Origin: Epiperipatus broadwayi
Lineage: Eukaryota; Onychophora; Udeonychophora; Euonychophora; Peripatidae
NCBI GenBank assembly: GCA_028023455.1
Contig: JAQFVV010012476.1
Location: 4,915,094-4,979,093, forward strand
Length of the DNA stretch: 64,000 nucleotides
Reading direction: 5' to 3'
In this document: positions 12,067 to 21,896 of the stretch, one piece after another
Numbering within the stretch: position 1 is the stretch's first letter
How the letters are laid out: the number at the start of each line of letters is the position of its first letter
Notes under the pieces: model-generated
Seen by the model: the letters and a program-made list of their open reading frames with translations, nothing else
The model's database searches: none
What the model was told of the DNA's origin: nothing
Program-made: the position numbers and the translations under genes

Positions 12067-12794
12067 ATGGACAAAAAATATTACTTATTTAAACAAAATA
12101 AATTTTTGAGAAATGGCATGTATCAGTCTTCTACGATGAGAAATTCTTATTATCAGCAATAAAAGAACTTGTTAAAAGTCTTTAAAACATTCTGATTGAC
12201 AGACACAGAAAATTTCTCCATAGAAGTGGGTTGTTAATATTTTTCACTCATTCATTCATTTCAAGACTTTGGTAACAAGATCATATGTAAATTAAAGTCT
12301 TTTCCTTAGATATTTGATCATGTAGTTATCTAATCATAGTTGAACAAAGTTAATATAAACTTTCTTAGTTTTTTTTATGGCAAAGTGACTTTTGAATTAA
12401 CAAATTTTTATTTGCATGATATGCTGGGATTTTATGATATTGTTGATGTGCTTTGGTTTAAATCACACTCTTTGTGGTTATCTTTAATGTTATTTTGTTG
12501 TTTTTATGTTGATGATAAAAATTGGAAGTAAAATAAATATTGATTTGTTAAATTCAAAACAAAACTGAAGATGTCAGTAGTACACAAAGGATTACTGTAA
12601 CAAATTGACAAAAGTTTATATATCTCTGATTGGTAGGCTGTTTTATCTTGGACATATAAACAAACTTCTAAACCCCTCTTAAATTTCTATTAGCAATGAG
12701 AAAAGAAAAAATAAAATAGTTTTTGTAGTTTATATAAATATTTATGTAATTATTTAACGTGAAACTCTTTTCTTATACTAATGAAATATTCTGA
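12067..12794. other. Unannotated AT-rich interval
   Basis: A short open frame here (12340-12531) has no similarity I recognise, and its composition is that of random AT-rich DNA. Nothing else seen. Confidence 0.4.
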
Positions 12795-13181
12795 TAGTCA
12801 AGCCACTATGAAAAGGTATTTGCAAACCAAATGTATATTTTCTAACTTAATAAAACTGAGTCATCTTTCAGTGACTTCTCCCCAGAATCATTGTGCAAAA
12901 TTAATTAAATAATAATGCAAGGAGTAGGCTTCATATATAGTTTATGAAATATGCAAACAAAAAAATAGAACTTTTATAATTTACATTTTTCATTGCAATA
13001 ATTTGTATATTTTATAAACTATATATTCAGCCTGCTCCCTGTGTTGTTAGTTAATTGATTTTGCACTATGATTCTGGTGAGAAGTCACCAAAAGTTGGCT
13101 CGGTTTTATTAAGTTTGAATATATATATATATATATATATATGCATTTGGTTTAAGAATACCTTTTTATAGTGGTCTGACT
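12795..13181. repeat. Foldback element, about 390 bp
   Basis: The arms run 12795-12950 and 13011-13181. Outer parts 'actatgaaaaggtat' and 'atacctttttatagt' are complementary; inner parts pair through the 'gagtcatctttcagtgac / agtcaccaaaagttggctc' and 'tatatagtttatgaaata' regions. The right arm carries a TA expansion (13121-13142) absent from the left arm. There is no coding capacity. Confidence 0.75.
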
Positions 13182-13410
13182 CAGCTAAGTTTTTTCAAAG
13201 TATAAATATTTATGAATATTTTTATAAAACGCTTGTATAGTAATTATCAAGATAGAAATACTTTAACATTTACACTTAAATTTTTTTTTTACACTTAGTA
13301 TTTTTTAATATATTTCATTTTTAAAAATACAGTTTAAGAAATTCTGAATAATGATGAAAATGAAATTACAATCATTACACATGTCAAACACTGTAGTATA
13401 AAACTTTTAT

Positions 13411-13750
13411 GTAATATATAAAAGCCTGCTACTAGCTCTAAACAAGCTTAATTATTTTATTTTTTATGATAAATGCTACAAGAGAAAATACATGAAGCTT
13501 TTATCTATGATGGTCCCCAGACCGGTTTCGAGCTATGGCTCTCATCAGTGAGGAGCTAGGACATAAGATTCAAAATATTAACTCAAGCCAAGAATTTATC
13601 TAATTCTTAAATATTAAGAAAAAGATCCAAATCTTCAGACACCTACATGTCTTCAAACTCAGCTTCATGTATTTCTTCTTGTAGCATTTATCATAAAAAA
13701 TAAAATATTTAAGCTTGTTTAGAGCTAGTAGCAGGCTCTTTATATATTAC
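13411..13750 (-). repeat. HHR-1 foldback element
   Basis: The ends 'gtaatatata ... gcctgctactagctctaaac' and the reverse complement near 13710-13750 form terminal inverted repeats of about 60 bp that enclose an intact minus-strand hammerhead. Beyond the right end the text runs on ('acatattgg', 'aagctatataggtcatgtga'), as it does after both family copies at 55.3-56.1 kb, so the true element probably extends to about 13800. No open frame. Related elements: 55261-55665 and the right arm to 56083. Confidence 0.85.
13514..13554 (-). ncRNA. Hammerhead ribozyme, apparently intact (HHR-1)
   Basis: On the minus strand: TCCTCA, CTGATGA, helix II GAGC/GCTC closed by CATA, GAAAC, CG, GTC, TGGGGA. Every core position of the type I hammerhead consensus is kept. 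Helix I can form six pairs (TCCTCA with TGGGGA, one G-U), and helix III is the very short AC/GU type seen in Penelope-like elements. Cleavage would fall after the C complementary to 13520. The other reading is coincidence, which is unlikely because the same core recurs at 55.4 kb. Activity unproven. Confidence 0.8.
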
Positions 13751-13984
13751 ATATTGGAAATACAAGCTATATAGGTCATGTGATATATGACTGATTTTTA
13801 CTAAAACTTTTATGATATTTTGATAATTACAAATGCAATTTTAAATTTGACAACTAGCTTTATGGTGGCTTAATACTTTGTTCACAATTTTAAAATGATA
13901 TTTAATTAAAAGGCTTTGTTACTCTATAAACTTTATTCTGTTTTTTATTATTTATAATTCAATACAGAGTGTAGAAACATTAAC

Positions 13985-14122
13985 AATATTACAAATTAAC
14001 TACAGCTTAGCACTATTTCGAGTGGACAGGTGCTATTCATAGCACTGTCTTTATCTAGTGCTATGAATATGGTGTCTGGTCAAAAGTAGTACTAGGGTGT
14101 AGTTAATTTGGAATATTGCTAA
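13985..14122. repeat. Small foldback (MITE-like)
   Basis: Arms 13985-14050 and 14058-14122 are complementary, with 'attaactaca' facing 'tgtagttaat' and 'gctattcatagcact' facing 'agtgctatgaatat'. The loop is only about 10 bp. No coding sequence or target duplication established. Confidence 0.7.
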
Positions 14123-15894
14123 TCTTTCCTTTGTAGTGAACTATCCTCTTTATAGAAAGACTTTCTTAATTATTTTTTTTGATTTGCTGGATACTCTCAT
14201 TATGGAATTCACTTCATTTTTTATTCTATATTTGGTAATATTTACATATTATGTTTTAGGGTGTATTTTATTTGTAAGCATATATTTTTAATAAGTATAA
14301 TTTACTGATTCATAATATTTATAAAGATTTAACTCACAATGCCATTGGGGTATACAGAAGTGGTTAAGCCCATTACTAGAAAGTGGCAAGGGGGATAAAT
14401 AATGAGTCCCATAAGGCAACACGCTAAGTTTCCTCGCACTTATTTAAACCATTAGATCTTTTCGGAATTTCAACAGACTTGCTTATAGTTCTTAAACCAT
14501 ATTTTTGCCATGTTACCAGTATTTTAGTGTTACCACAACTAGGGGTGTGACCAGTACCTAAAAAAGTAGAGTTTAAAAGCTTATATAATTGGCTCTTTTT
14601 GAAAGCATCTAATATTCCTAGCTCCTACATTGATGTATATATTCAATTGAATCACATAGCTTTTTTTGGTCATGGATAATATGAAATTTTATAAACACCT
14701 TGATATTCTAAAAGCATTTGATCTTTACCTTTATATATATATATAACACATCACACAGTTTCTATGCATCACTTTATTTTGGGATTTTCTTATCTACCAT
14801 AAAAGTAGCACGAATATAAGTCTGATATTCCCAGAATATTATATATATATATAACATCCAGTATAGGTGTTTATATACAAAGTATATACAATTATTAAAT
14901 CATTTTGTGTTTTTATCAGTTTATAACAAAACGTTTTTAACAATTTTATATATATATAGTCTTTCTATCACTTTCCTTTTTTTATTTTTTGTTCCCAATT
15001 TTTGAGTTAGTCGGTATCAAAGAACTTATTCAGGTATAAACGTATCACTCAGATTGATAAAAAAAAATCTAACAGTGAAACCTTTTTTTAACTTCTCCAT
15101 TTTTAAAGGAAATGTCTTTCAGTTCGTCGTGCGCTTTACATTTGCATGTATCTAATTTTATGATTACACCTGGGTCTTTGTTCAGACTGTCTTTCTGCCC
15201 CCAGGACCTAATTTATCCTGCGACATTACAAGACGAGGGAAGAATAGACCAAAAGACTCAGCAGTGCTCGGTAACTAAAGGATAATTCAATAGAGAATTC
15301 TGGGATAGTACCGAATATCCATTTAATATTAGAAAAGAAAGTTTGTTATCAAAATGAAAATTTTCATTTATTAAATAATCTTGTCTAATAATATCTCTAC
15401 GTAATTATAATTTTTAGTTAATATTTTTTTCAAAAAAAAAAAAAAACGTTGAGTAAATGGATTTATTGATTTAAATTTGTAAAGATAATAATTTTTCTAT
15501 CGATGGGTTTAACCCTATTTTTCCTGAATTATTGAAATAGTAATATAAGAGTCAACGTAAATTATTAAATTAAACATCTTACCGAAATGCAAAAGGCCTT
15601 CAACTACTCAAAAAGTGTTGAGAATATTGGAGAAATGTAGGAAAAGTCACATCGGTATTTAACCATCACTTGATGAGGAATTTGAGATTGTTGCGGGTTT
15701 TTTTAACCTCTTCCTCCATTAAGAATAGCTACTTACTTATTTATTCAATCAATGTTACATGCATGTTTACTTGGTTTGGAAATGAATTAAATATCTGAAA
15801 ACTGCAACGTAATGAACTCCATTTTAAACTTGAACCTTTAACTCTTTAGATTGGCAGATTAGTTTTTTTTTTATTTTTTACTTTTTTTGCTAAT
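14123..15894. other. Unannotated interval
   Basis: Short TA runs (about 14736-14745, 14841-14852, 14948-14958) and a poly-A tract at 15434-15446. The part from 14340 to 14560 and around 15120-15310 is somewhat less AT-rich and not obviously repetitive in this window, but I see no codon structure, splice-site pair or homology there. Confidence 0.4.
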
Positions 15895-15907
15895 AAAGCA
15901 TATTATT

Positions 15908-16525
15908 AGACAGGGTATGAGCACAGACTTTCACATGACCCACCACTCTCCACACTATCTCATAACACTGATACACTTAAACACACATATGTCGAAAAGA
16001 TAAATAATCACCAATAGAAGTATTTCATGCTAAACCAGCACAGGTATATATAAGCCTGTGTATTTCATCTATTACATATTAGAGATGTCTGCCTATCTCT
16101 TATATATGTATTTAATGGATTATGTCCTGTACATGAGGGGTCAGATTGGCCTTTAGGTCAACATGGGTGTGACAACAATCTCGGCCTAAGGGTGGCCTTT
16201 GAGCGTTCCATCATCAGATTTTCAATTGGATGGACAGTTGAAGAGTTGGAGTGTGGAGTACATTGAAGCCTGTCCATTAAAGTAGGAGGATTTGCTATCT
16301 TCATATATATCTGAGCACTTGCAGCATATATGTGTAGAGATGGTAATCTGGACCAACTGATGATTGCTGGTTTAGCATGAAATACGTATATTGGTGATTT
16401 GTGTGTTCAGGTGTATCAGTGTTATGAGATAGTGTGGAGAGTGGTGGGTCATGTGAAAGTCTGTGCTCATACCCTGTCTATTACATATATAGACACAGGT
16501 ATATATAAGCCTGTGTATTTCATCT
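15908..16525 (+). mobile_element. HHR-3 (E-type) element between 13-bp direct repeats
   Basis: The string AAAGCATATTATT occurs at 15895-15907 and again at 16526-16538, exactly bounding this 618-bp block, as a target-site duplication would. Inside, the left arm (15908-16042) and right arm (16352-16481) are inverted copies: 'gacagggtatgagcacag' faces its complement at 16465-16481. The spacer has the E-type text 'gttccatcatcagattttca' and an intact plus-strand hammerhead. The words 'cacaggtatatataagcctg' occur near both 16039 and 16496. Inverted ribozyme-bearing ends recall Penelope-like insertions, but no enzyme is encoded. Confidence 0.75.
16352..16395 (+). ncRNA. Hammerhead ribozyme core (HHR-3)
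   Basis: CTGATGA at 16357-16363, helix II TGCT/AGCA, GAAA, then ATACGTAT and the cleavage-site A at 16390. Helix I forms from ACCAA (16352-16356) and TTGGT (16391-16395). The helix III segment is a perfect palindrome, so a monomer can make only two pairs with a four-base loop, while two molecules could share it, as proposed for dimeric hammerheads. All invariant core bases are present. Confidence 0.75.
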
Positions 16526-16538
16526 AAAGCATATTATT

Positions 16539-17056
16539 CCAAATATTCCACATTAAATTTTTTATAATTTATTTTTGATTTCTCAATGAAAGTTTTTTTT
16601 TTTTTAATATACAGATAATTTTATCCACAGGTGGTACAAATGAAAAAAATGTTGATCTTATAAATATATATATAAATCACATTATAACAGACACACGCTT
16701 TTTTAAACTACAAATCTTTAATGCGTTATCAAAGCAATTTCCATAAATAAAAATCAGGTTTATTAACTAAGTATATATATTTTAAATAAACAAATATATG
16801 GCGGAACATTTTGGGAAATGAAAATTCCATTTTTAAAATCTGGTTAATATTTGCAGCCATGATATTTCCATGGCAACAACTAATCATGACACTCTTGCAA
16901 GATGATATAAGAATACATTTTTTGCTGTGTTTAATTACGATTATGCATATAAACGCAAACAAGTATACATACTCCAAATATTTATATATATTAGGCAACC
17001 TCCATACTTTCCCATTCTTTTTAAATTCATATAAATAAAGATACAATAAAAAAGAA
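16539..17056. other. Interval with overlapping spurious frames
   Basis: Two overlapping open frames on opposite strands (16729-17067 and 16811-17038) show no recognisable domain and sit in AT-rich DNA with TA runs. I do not call a gene. Confidence 0.5.
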
Positions 17057-17283
17057 ATGACTCCCATGATGCATTTCGTGCTGAACCAGCACTCATCAGT
17101 TGGCCCTGGTCACTATCTCCCATATATATCTCTATTATATGAAGAGTATTTATCTATAGTAAATTGTTATATTTTTATTTACCATTGTCAAACTCACTCC
17201 ACTCACAACTTTGACACCATCCACCTTAGATAAGTACAATAATGATTATTACTAATCATTTTCTAAACTAGAGGTTATCTCTT
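17057..17283 (-). repeat. HHR-3 (D-type) unit
   Basis: Matches the 6.8-7.5-kb units: ribozyme region, 'cactatctcccatatat', 'attgtcaaact', 'gacaccat', 'attactaatcattttctaaactagaggttatc'. It is joined directly to SINE-F at 17284. Confidence 0.8.
17063..17103 (-). ncRNA. Hammerhead ribozyme core (HHR-3)
   Basis: The minus strand reads CTGATGA, a perfect six-pair helix II (GTGCTG/CAGCAC, loop GTT), GAAAT, GC, ATC. Cleavage would follow the C complementary to 17068. Helix I is weaker here: after an A-A mismatch, TGG faces CCA. This copy has the best helix II of the family in the window. Confidence 0.75.
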
Positions 17284-17463
17284 CATCTGCTAGTAATAGC
17301 ACATCAAACAGGTTAGTACATGCAAAACATTTCGAAAGGTATTATTCTCCACTCTTCTTTAGGTGTTGCTGGCCTGACCAGTGGCAGTATTCGAACCTGA
17401 ATCCTTAGATTTTTGAGTATTGAATTTTTAAGGTAACGCTTTAACCAACTGAGCCATCCTGCA
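17284..17463 (-). mobile_element. SINE-F (tRNA-derived SINE)
   Basis: On the minus strand the element starts with a tRNA-like head: box A text 'ggctcagttggttaaagcg' (17437-17455) and box B 'ggttcgaatac' (17391-17401), the internal pol III promoter arrangement. The body has 'actggtcaggccagcaacacc' (two inverted words around GGCC) and a hammerhead-like stretch, CTGAAGA-like through CGAAA. The 3' part is cut at 17284 by the neighbouring repeat. Other copies: 57128-57516 and the pair at 62056-62627. Confidence 0.8.
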
Positions 17464-18189
17464 AAAAAAAAGAATATACATACATTTTAATAATATATTT
17501 ATTAGTAATATATAGATACAAACATACCCTCAATTTCTAATGTATTTACAATATTTACAGATTTAAGTAATGATGGCTATAATCTGCCTGCTACTGTCTA
17601 GTAGAATAGAGCTACTAGTTCTAATGTAAATTATTAGAGAAGGGACTGTATGTGCCCTCATTGATTTCCTTACTGACATTTAGCTATACTTGACAGACAG
17701 CCTCATGAGAAGGTATGGAAAGTCTTCTGGTTGTATTTACAGCTTGCCTCAAGTCAGCTTTGGTTCTGAAAGATTCCAGTCCTAAATGTGGATTTTCCCC
17801 ATTGCATTAACCATTAGATTAAATATCTATAATATGGAGAATGATCATTGTGTTCAGGCTAGCAGGAGTTTTCTTTCACCATATAGAGAGAACCATGCTA
17901 CTGTTTTTCACATTTAACAGTCATTCTCTGGAGAACACACACAGGTTTAAGAGTCATTCCCTGCCTTAACTTCAGAAAACTGAGTATTAATTGCCAAATG
18001 CTCAACCTTAACAAAAACATTCAAATTCAGTGAGCATTATTGCTTATTGGCCTGTTATTGATATTCGTTATGCATTTCCTTTAGGAATACACATTGGTTT
18101 GCAGTAATGAATGCTCATTTTGATCGCAATAAGAAAGGAATTTGGACCACTCCATTATTTGAAAATAAAGTAGCATATGACATTAACTA
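17464..18189. other. Unannotated interval
   Basis: Begins with an A-run after the SINE head. The part 17600-18120 is less AT-rich than its surroundings and may be an unrecognised repeat. No coding frame. Confidence 0.4.
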
Positions 18190-18405
18190 AGTTGCATGAC
18201 TAGTTTGATTTGTTGTTGCCTTGGTAACATCATGGCTTCAAATTTTAACTAGATTTTAGGAACAATTTGTCATTTGGTTAAAGAGCAGCTAAATAATATA
18301 CTATTATCTTCACGTGTTTGACTACTTTTGATTACTCGTTGCCTTGGAAATATCAGGGTTTTAAATTTTAACTAGATTTTAGAAAGAGAATTATCATTTA
18401 TTTAA
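18190..18405 (+). repeat. Rep-L, two tandem units of about 113 bp
   Basis: Units share 'gttgccttgg', 'atcatggctt/atcagggttt', 'aattttaactagatttta' and a 'catttggttaaa/catttatttaaa' end. The same family forms the array at 32.3-34.4 kb, where it also precedes an RTE tail. Its position immediately 5' of this RTE fragment may reflect a shared composite unit. Confidence 0.65.
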
Positions 18406-19170
18406 ATGATTCATCTATATAATGCTTCAGAGCTGCAGGATATGTTGCAGGAATTATCAGATGAAAGTAGGAAAGTAGGACTAAAGATAAATGTTAAAAA
18501 GACTAAAGTAATGTTTAATCGATTTGCTCAAAATATGAAAATAAAGATTGATTATGATGAATTAGAAGAAGTTAACAGTTACAAATATCTTGGTCATATT
18601 ATTAATACAGATGGAAACATAATGGAAGAAATTAATCATAGAATTAAACTTGGTTGGAGTGCTTTTGGTAGAAATAACTTGATACTAAAAGGAAATATGC
18701 CTATGTGTTTGAAAAGGAAGGTTTTTAATAAATGTGTTTTACCAGTTCTTACTTATGGATCTGAGACTTGGACACTTAATAGAAGAGCAATACAGAGACT
18801 TCAGACCACTCAAAGAAGTATGGAGAGATGTATGCTGGGAGTAACAAGAAGAGATCGAAAACGCAATGTATGGGTAAGAGAACAAACGGGTGTTACTGAC
18901 CTCATTGAAAAAATTAAAAGATTGAAGTGGAGTTGGGCTGGACATATTGCTAGAAGAGATGATAATAGATGGACAATTGAAATTTTAAACTGGATTCCAA
19001 GAGATTGTAAAAGGCCCAGAAAGAGACCACATGTGAGATGAATGGATGAAATAAGAAAGTGTGCAGGGGTGATGTGGAGAAGAGAAGCTGAAGATCGGAG
19101 AAGATGGATTAAACTTGGAGAGACCTTCATCCTGCAGTGGATTGATAATGGTTGATAATGATGATAATAA
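18406..19170 (+). pseudogene. RTE-clade LINE reverse transcriptase, 3' part (longest copy)
   Basis: An open frame of 211 codons (18406-19041) encodes the C-terminal half of an RTE/BovB-like polyprotein: 'ASELQDMLQEL', 'KINVKKTKVMFN', 'YKYLGHIIN', 'VLPVLTYGSETWTLN', 'TGVTDLIEKIKRLKWSWAGHIARR', then a basic tail. The endonuclease and the RT palm up to the YADD-type motif are missing, so 5' truncation falls just after the catalytic aspartates. The TGA ending the frame (19039-19041) replaces a tryptophan codon kept in the 1-kb and 45-kb copies. Beyond it the frame continues to the family's own stop at 19153-19155, then a TGATAA-type tail. The first methionine is not a natural start. Inactive. Confidence 0.92.
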
Positions 19171-19956
19171 ATATATTGCAATTAACAATTATATAATATT
19201 TTTAGATCACTCAATACGTAAAACTTATTGGTAAAATATGGGTCTAGTTGTGCAAAACTGCTATGAGGTTCTATGCTGGAGGATGGTTGTGATTTAGTAG
19301 AAATGAGAAATGCACTAATAAAAACCACAAAAATGCTTAGAAAATATTCTTGGAGTACAATGATTATTTACTTTTCCAAAAGATGTTTAAAATGTTTAAG
19401 CAACCACATAGGCATGATAATTTAAGTGTTTACTACCTGTAGGTCATCTGATGAGCAAAGTTTGTCTGTAACTTCATTCATAGTAAGATAAGGTGTCTGC
19501 GTTTCTGTGCTGGTGGATAAATGCTGTGTGATAAAGTTGAGATATACGGAAAACAACTATATATATATATACTATCAGTATGTTTTAATTCAATATATGA
19601 TTAAAAGAGATAAGTAATTTGTATACGAAATTTTAAACTAATTAATAATTTAAATTTTTGAATATTTAGAATACATTTTTAATGGGGAAAAATTTGAAAG
19701 TGTTTAAAATTATTTCTGTTTATAAATTATACATTTTTTATTATTCAATGTAGTTTAAAAGGTTGTTTTAACATAAGTTTTTCTTCTCTTAAAAAAAACA
19801 TTTATCTCTGCTATTAGTATCAAGACTTGTGGTGTCCCTAAATAAACAAAGAATTACTTAAAATGATACTAAATATACAAACAAGGATATAGACGACTGG
19901 GTAATGAATATATTAATTAAAAAACTAAATAGGGACAGTAACTACTTATTATTAAA
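19171..19956. other. Unannotated interval
   Basis: AT-rich. 'aggtgtctgcgtttctgtgctggtgg' type text near 19490 loosely resembles 29690-29715. TA run at 19557-19571. Confidence 0.35.
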
Positions 19957-20095
19957 TATATCAATATTCCTGAAAAGCAACATTTTAATAAGCGTGTTCT
20001 ATCTGTGCATACTTTTAAAGCTGGTATTCGAACACTTAAGAGAATAGCAACACAAACATTTTATAGGGCACATAAAGATATGAAAGAGATGTCAT
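19957..20095 (+). pseudogene. Degraded RTE reverse transcriptase fragment (5' half of a split copy)
   Basis: In one frame this reads 'NIPEKQHFNKRVLSVHTF', 'AGIRTLKRIATQTF', 'RAHKDMKEM', which lines up with 'NMPMCLKRKVFNKCVLPVLTYGSETWTLNRRAIQRLQTTQRSMERCM' of the 18.4-kb copy. Many residues differ, so this is an older or different subfamily. The next collinear part lies about 1.2 kb downstream at 21294. Confidence 0.6.
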
Positions 20096-20555
20096 CAGCA
20101 GAAGCTGCAGCCATTCAAATCCAAAGATAATCTAGAGATTACTTTAGCAATGCTTTTATAAGCCAATACTAGCAGAAACACATGGTTCAATATTAGTACT
20201 AGAAAAATAATTAATAAAATAAATGCCTCATATGAACCAACTCACATCTTGTCCTAAATGACTAAGCATAGCAAAAAAAAAAAAGAAGGCTGAAAAGCAT
20301 GATGTACTGAGAACAATATTTAGCCTTTAATATAACCTATTAGTAGCAAGAATGGACTATAAATTTAAATGCATGGCTGATAATGTATTATTTATTAAGG
20401 CTTACTTCAACGTTGGGTTGTTCCAAGTTATAGAGCTCTCTAGTTCAAATTCACAATAAAGTATGGTTGACCAATGAAGCAACAAGAACAGAACAAGTAG
20501 CCATTAACAAAGACACATTAATCAAATTACTAGAACAAGAAATTCAATTACTTCA
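20096..20555. other. Interval inside the split RTE
   Basis: AT-rich; poly-A at 20275-20285. Nothing recognised. It may be later insertions that separated the two RTE pieces. Confidence 0.35.
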
Positions 20556-20765
20556 GCAGCATACTTTTTTCTTTCACCCTGCTATGCCACCTATTGTAAT
20601 CTTTAATAACTAATGGATGTCAGATAAAAGTGTTTAACAAATACTATCCAGTTCTGCCCTATTCCATATTTACTGTCAGTTTCTAACTTATAAATTTCAT
20701 CAATGAGAAACATTAAATGTTGAAACAATGCATCTAGAGGGGTGTGATGAACTCATATGATATTT
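20556..20765 (-). repeat. HHR-5 family fragment, diverged
   Basis: 'cagcatactttttt', 'tatgccacctattg' and the 'tttctaacttataaatttcatcaatgag' region correspond to the left arms at 41.15-41.3 and 42.77-42.9 kb. On the minus strand the ribozyme core reads TTGATGA ... GAAAC and has lost C3. Confidence 0.55.
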
Positions 20766-21227
20766 TATTAATTTTAAATGCAATTATTCATAGTAAGAAT
20801 GAAAGAAAGCTATAAAACTTAGGTCTGTTTGAGAGAACCAAGTATCATTGAGTCATACTTTAAATAGTAATTCCCTAATTTGGGATAACTCCACTCCGGT
20901 TACACACATGACTCACTATTTGTAGACAATAATCATGCATACTCAAGTTCTGAATAAAGGGCTGTTGATGCAAATAAAATCAGACTTTTCACAGAATAAT
21001 CTCACATTATTGGAAGTGTAAGGTTTTATTAGACTGAATCATGGCATGATGATTGCTTGTGACAAGAATCACACCTTTATAGCTTCACTAACTATATTGG
21101 ACAGTGAAGTCTCATAACTTCTAAATATATAATTCTTGTAAATAGATACAATAAATATCTTAAATGTTATTTTAGTTGTATCTCAGTTATCTATTAATCA
21201 TAGAATACAATGCTCTGCACTTAAACA

Positions 21228-21229
<2 letters not shown>

Positions 21230-21270
<41 letters not shown>

Positions 21271-21290
21271 GCTCTTCCGATCTTATATAT
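21230..21290. repeat. TA microsatellite interrupted by a sequencing-adapter-like string
   Basis: A TA tract (21230-21264) is followed by TGTGCTCTTCCGATCT at 21268-21283, then TATATATA. The 16-base string is identical to the 3' end of the Illumina TruSeq read-2 adapter. It is most likely an assembly artefact at a TA tract, not biology. Confidence 0.9.
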
Positions 21291-21293
21291 AAC

Positions 21294-21372
21294 ACAACCA
21301 ACAGATGTAACTGACATCATTCACAAATCAAAGAGGCTAAAATGCATTTGGTCTGGACATATTCCTAGAATG
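21294..21372 (+). pseudogene. Degraded RTE fragment (3' half of a split copy)
   Basis: Translates as 'QPTDVTDIIHKSKRLKCIWSGHIPRMG', matching 'QTGVTDLIEKIKRLKWSWAGHIARRDD' of the 18.4-kb copy. It begins right after the adapter-containing TA tract, so the join to the upstream piece is uncertain. Confidence 0.75.
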
Positions 21373-21896
21373 GGCAATATACTCATATTTCCAGTGAGTG
21401 GTTCTCTGTATAATCGGCCTGAAGTATCCTCTATGAACTAATGCATGTTCTAAATGTCAACATAGTTTAGCTATTCAGCAACAACCATCAACTCTATTCA
21501 GTAAGAAATACTAATATTCTATTTTGAATGGGAACTAGTGGTGTCTTTTATTAATATTTCTCCATATTTGAACATTTTATTTTTACAATTAAACCTTCTT
21601 TCTATATAATGTATTGATAATCTTAACATCATTTATTACAAATGTAAGCTTTCAAATGATAGACATCCTAAAAATTAACATTTGACATTTACAAAATATG
21701 AAAATAAATTTCTAACCAGAGTTTTTATCTACTACAACAGTGCTTGGTAGCATTGGATATAATTTATCTATTCAAAACCTTAGTATATTAAAATATTAGA
21801 TATTTAATGTCTTGTTATTAAAAAAAATGTATTTAGGCCTAATTATTAAAAAGAAAGAAAAAAGTTTAACGTTAATATATTATTTATTGAAACAAT
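21373..21896. other. Unannotated AT-rich interval
   Basis: No element, open frame or inverted repeat recognised. Confidence 0.35.

Noticed and set aside
16729-17067. 112-codon frame as a gene
   Set aside because: No domain, AT-driven composition, overlapped by other frames, and it runs into an HHR-3 repeat.
17391-17463. Functional tRNA gene
   Set aside because: Box A and box B are present, but acceptor and anticodon stems do not form and the sequence continues into a SINE body.
19090-19112. 'agatcggagaag' as a second Illumina adapter remnant
   Set aside because: It is normal RTE coding sequence (EDRRRW) present in the other RTE copies and differs from the adapter after AGATCGGA.
18739-19188. 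Long open frames on the minus strand opposite the RTE copy
   Set aside because: They are shadows of the RTE coding strand; the same mirror frames recur opposite the 45-kb copy.
19440-19470. 'ctgatgagcaaag' as a hammerhead
   Set aside because: No helix II and no GAAA follow at a suitable distance.
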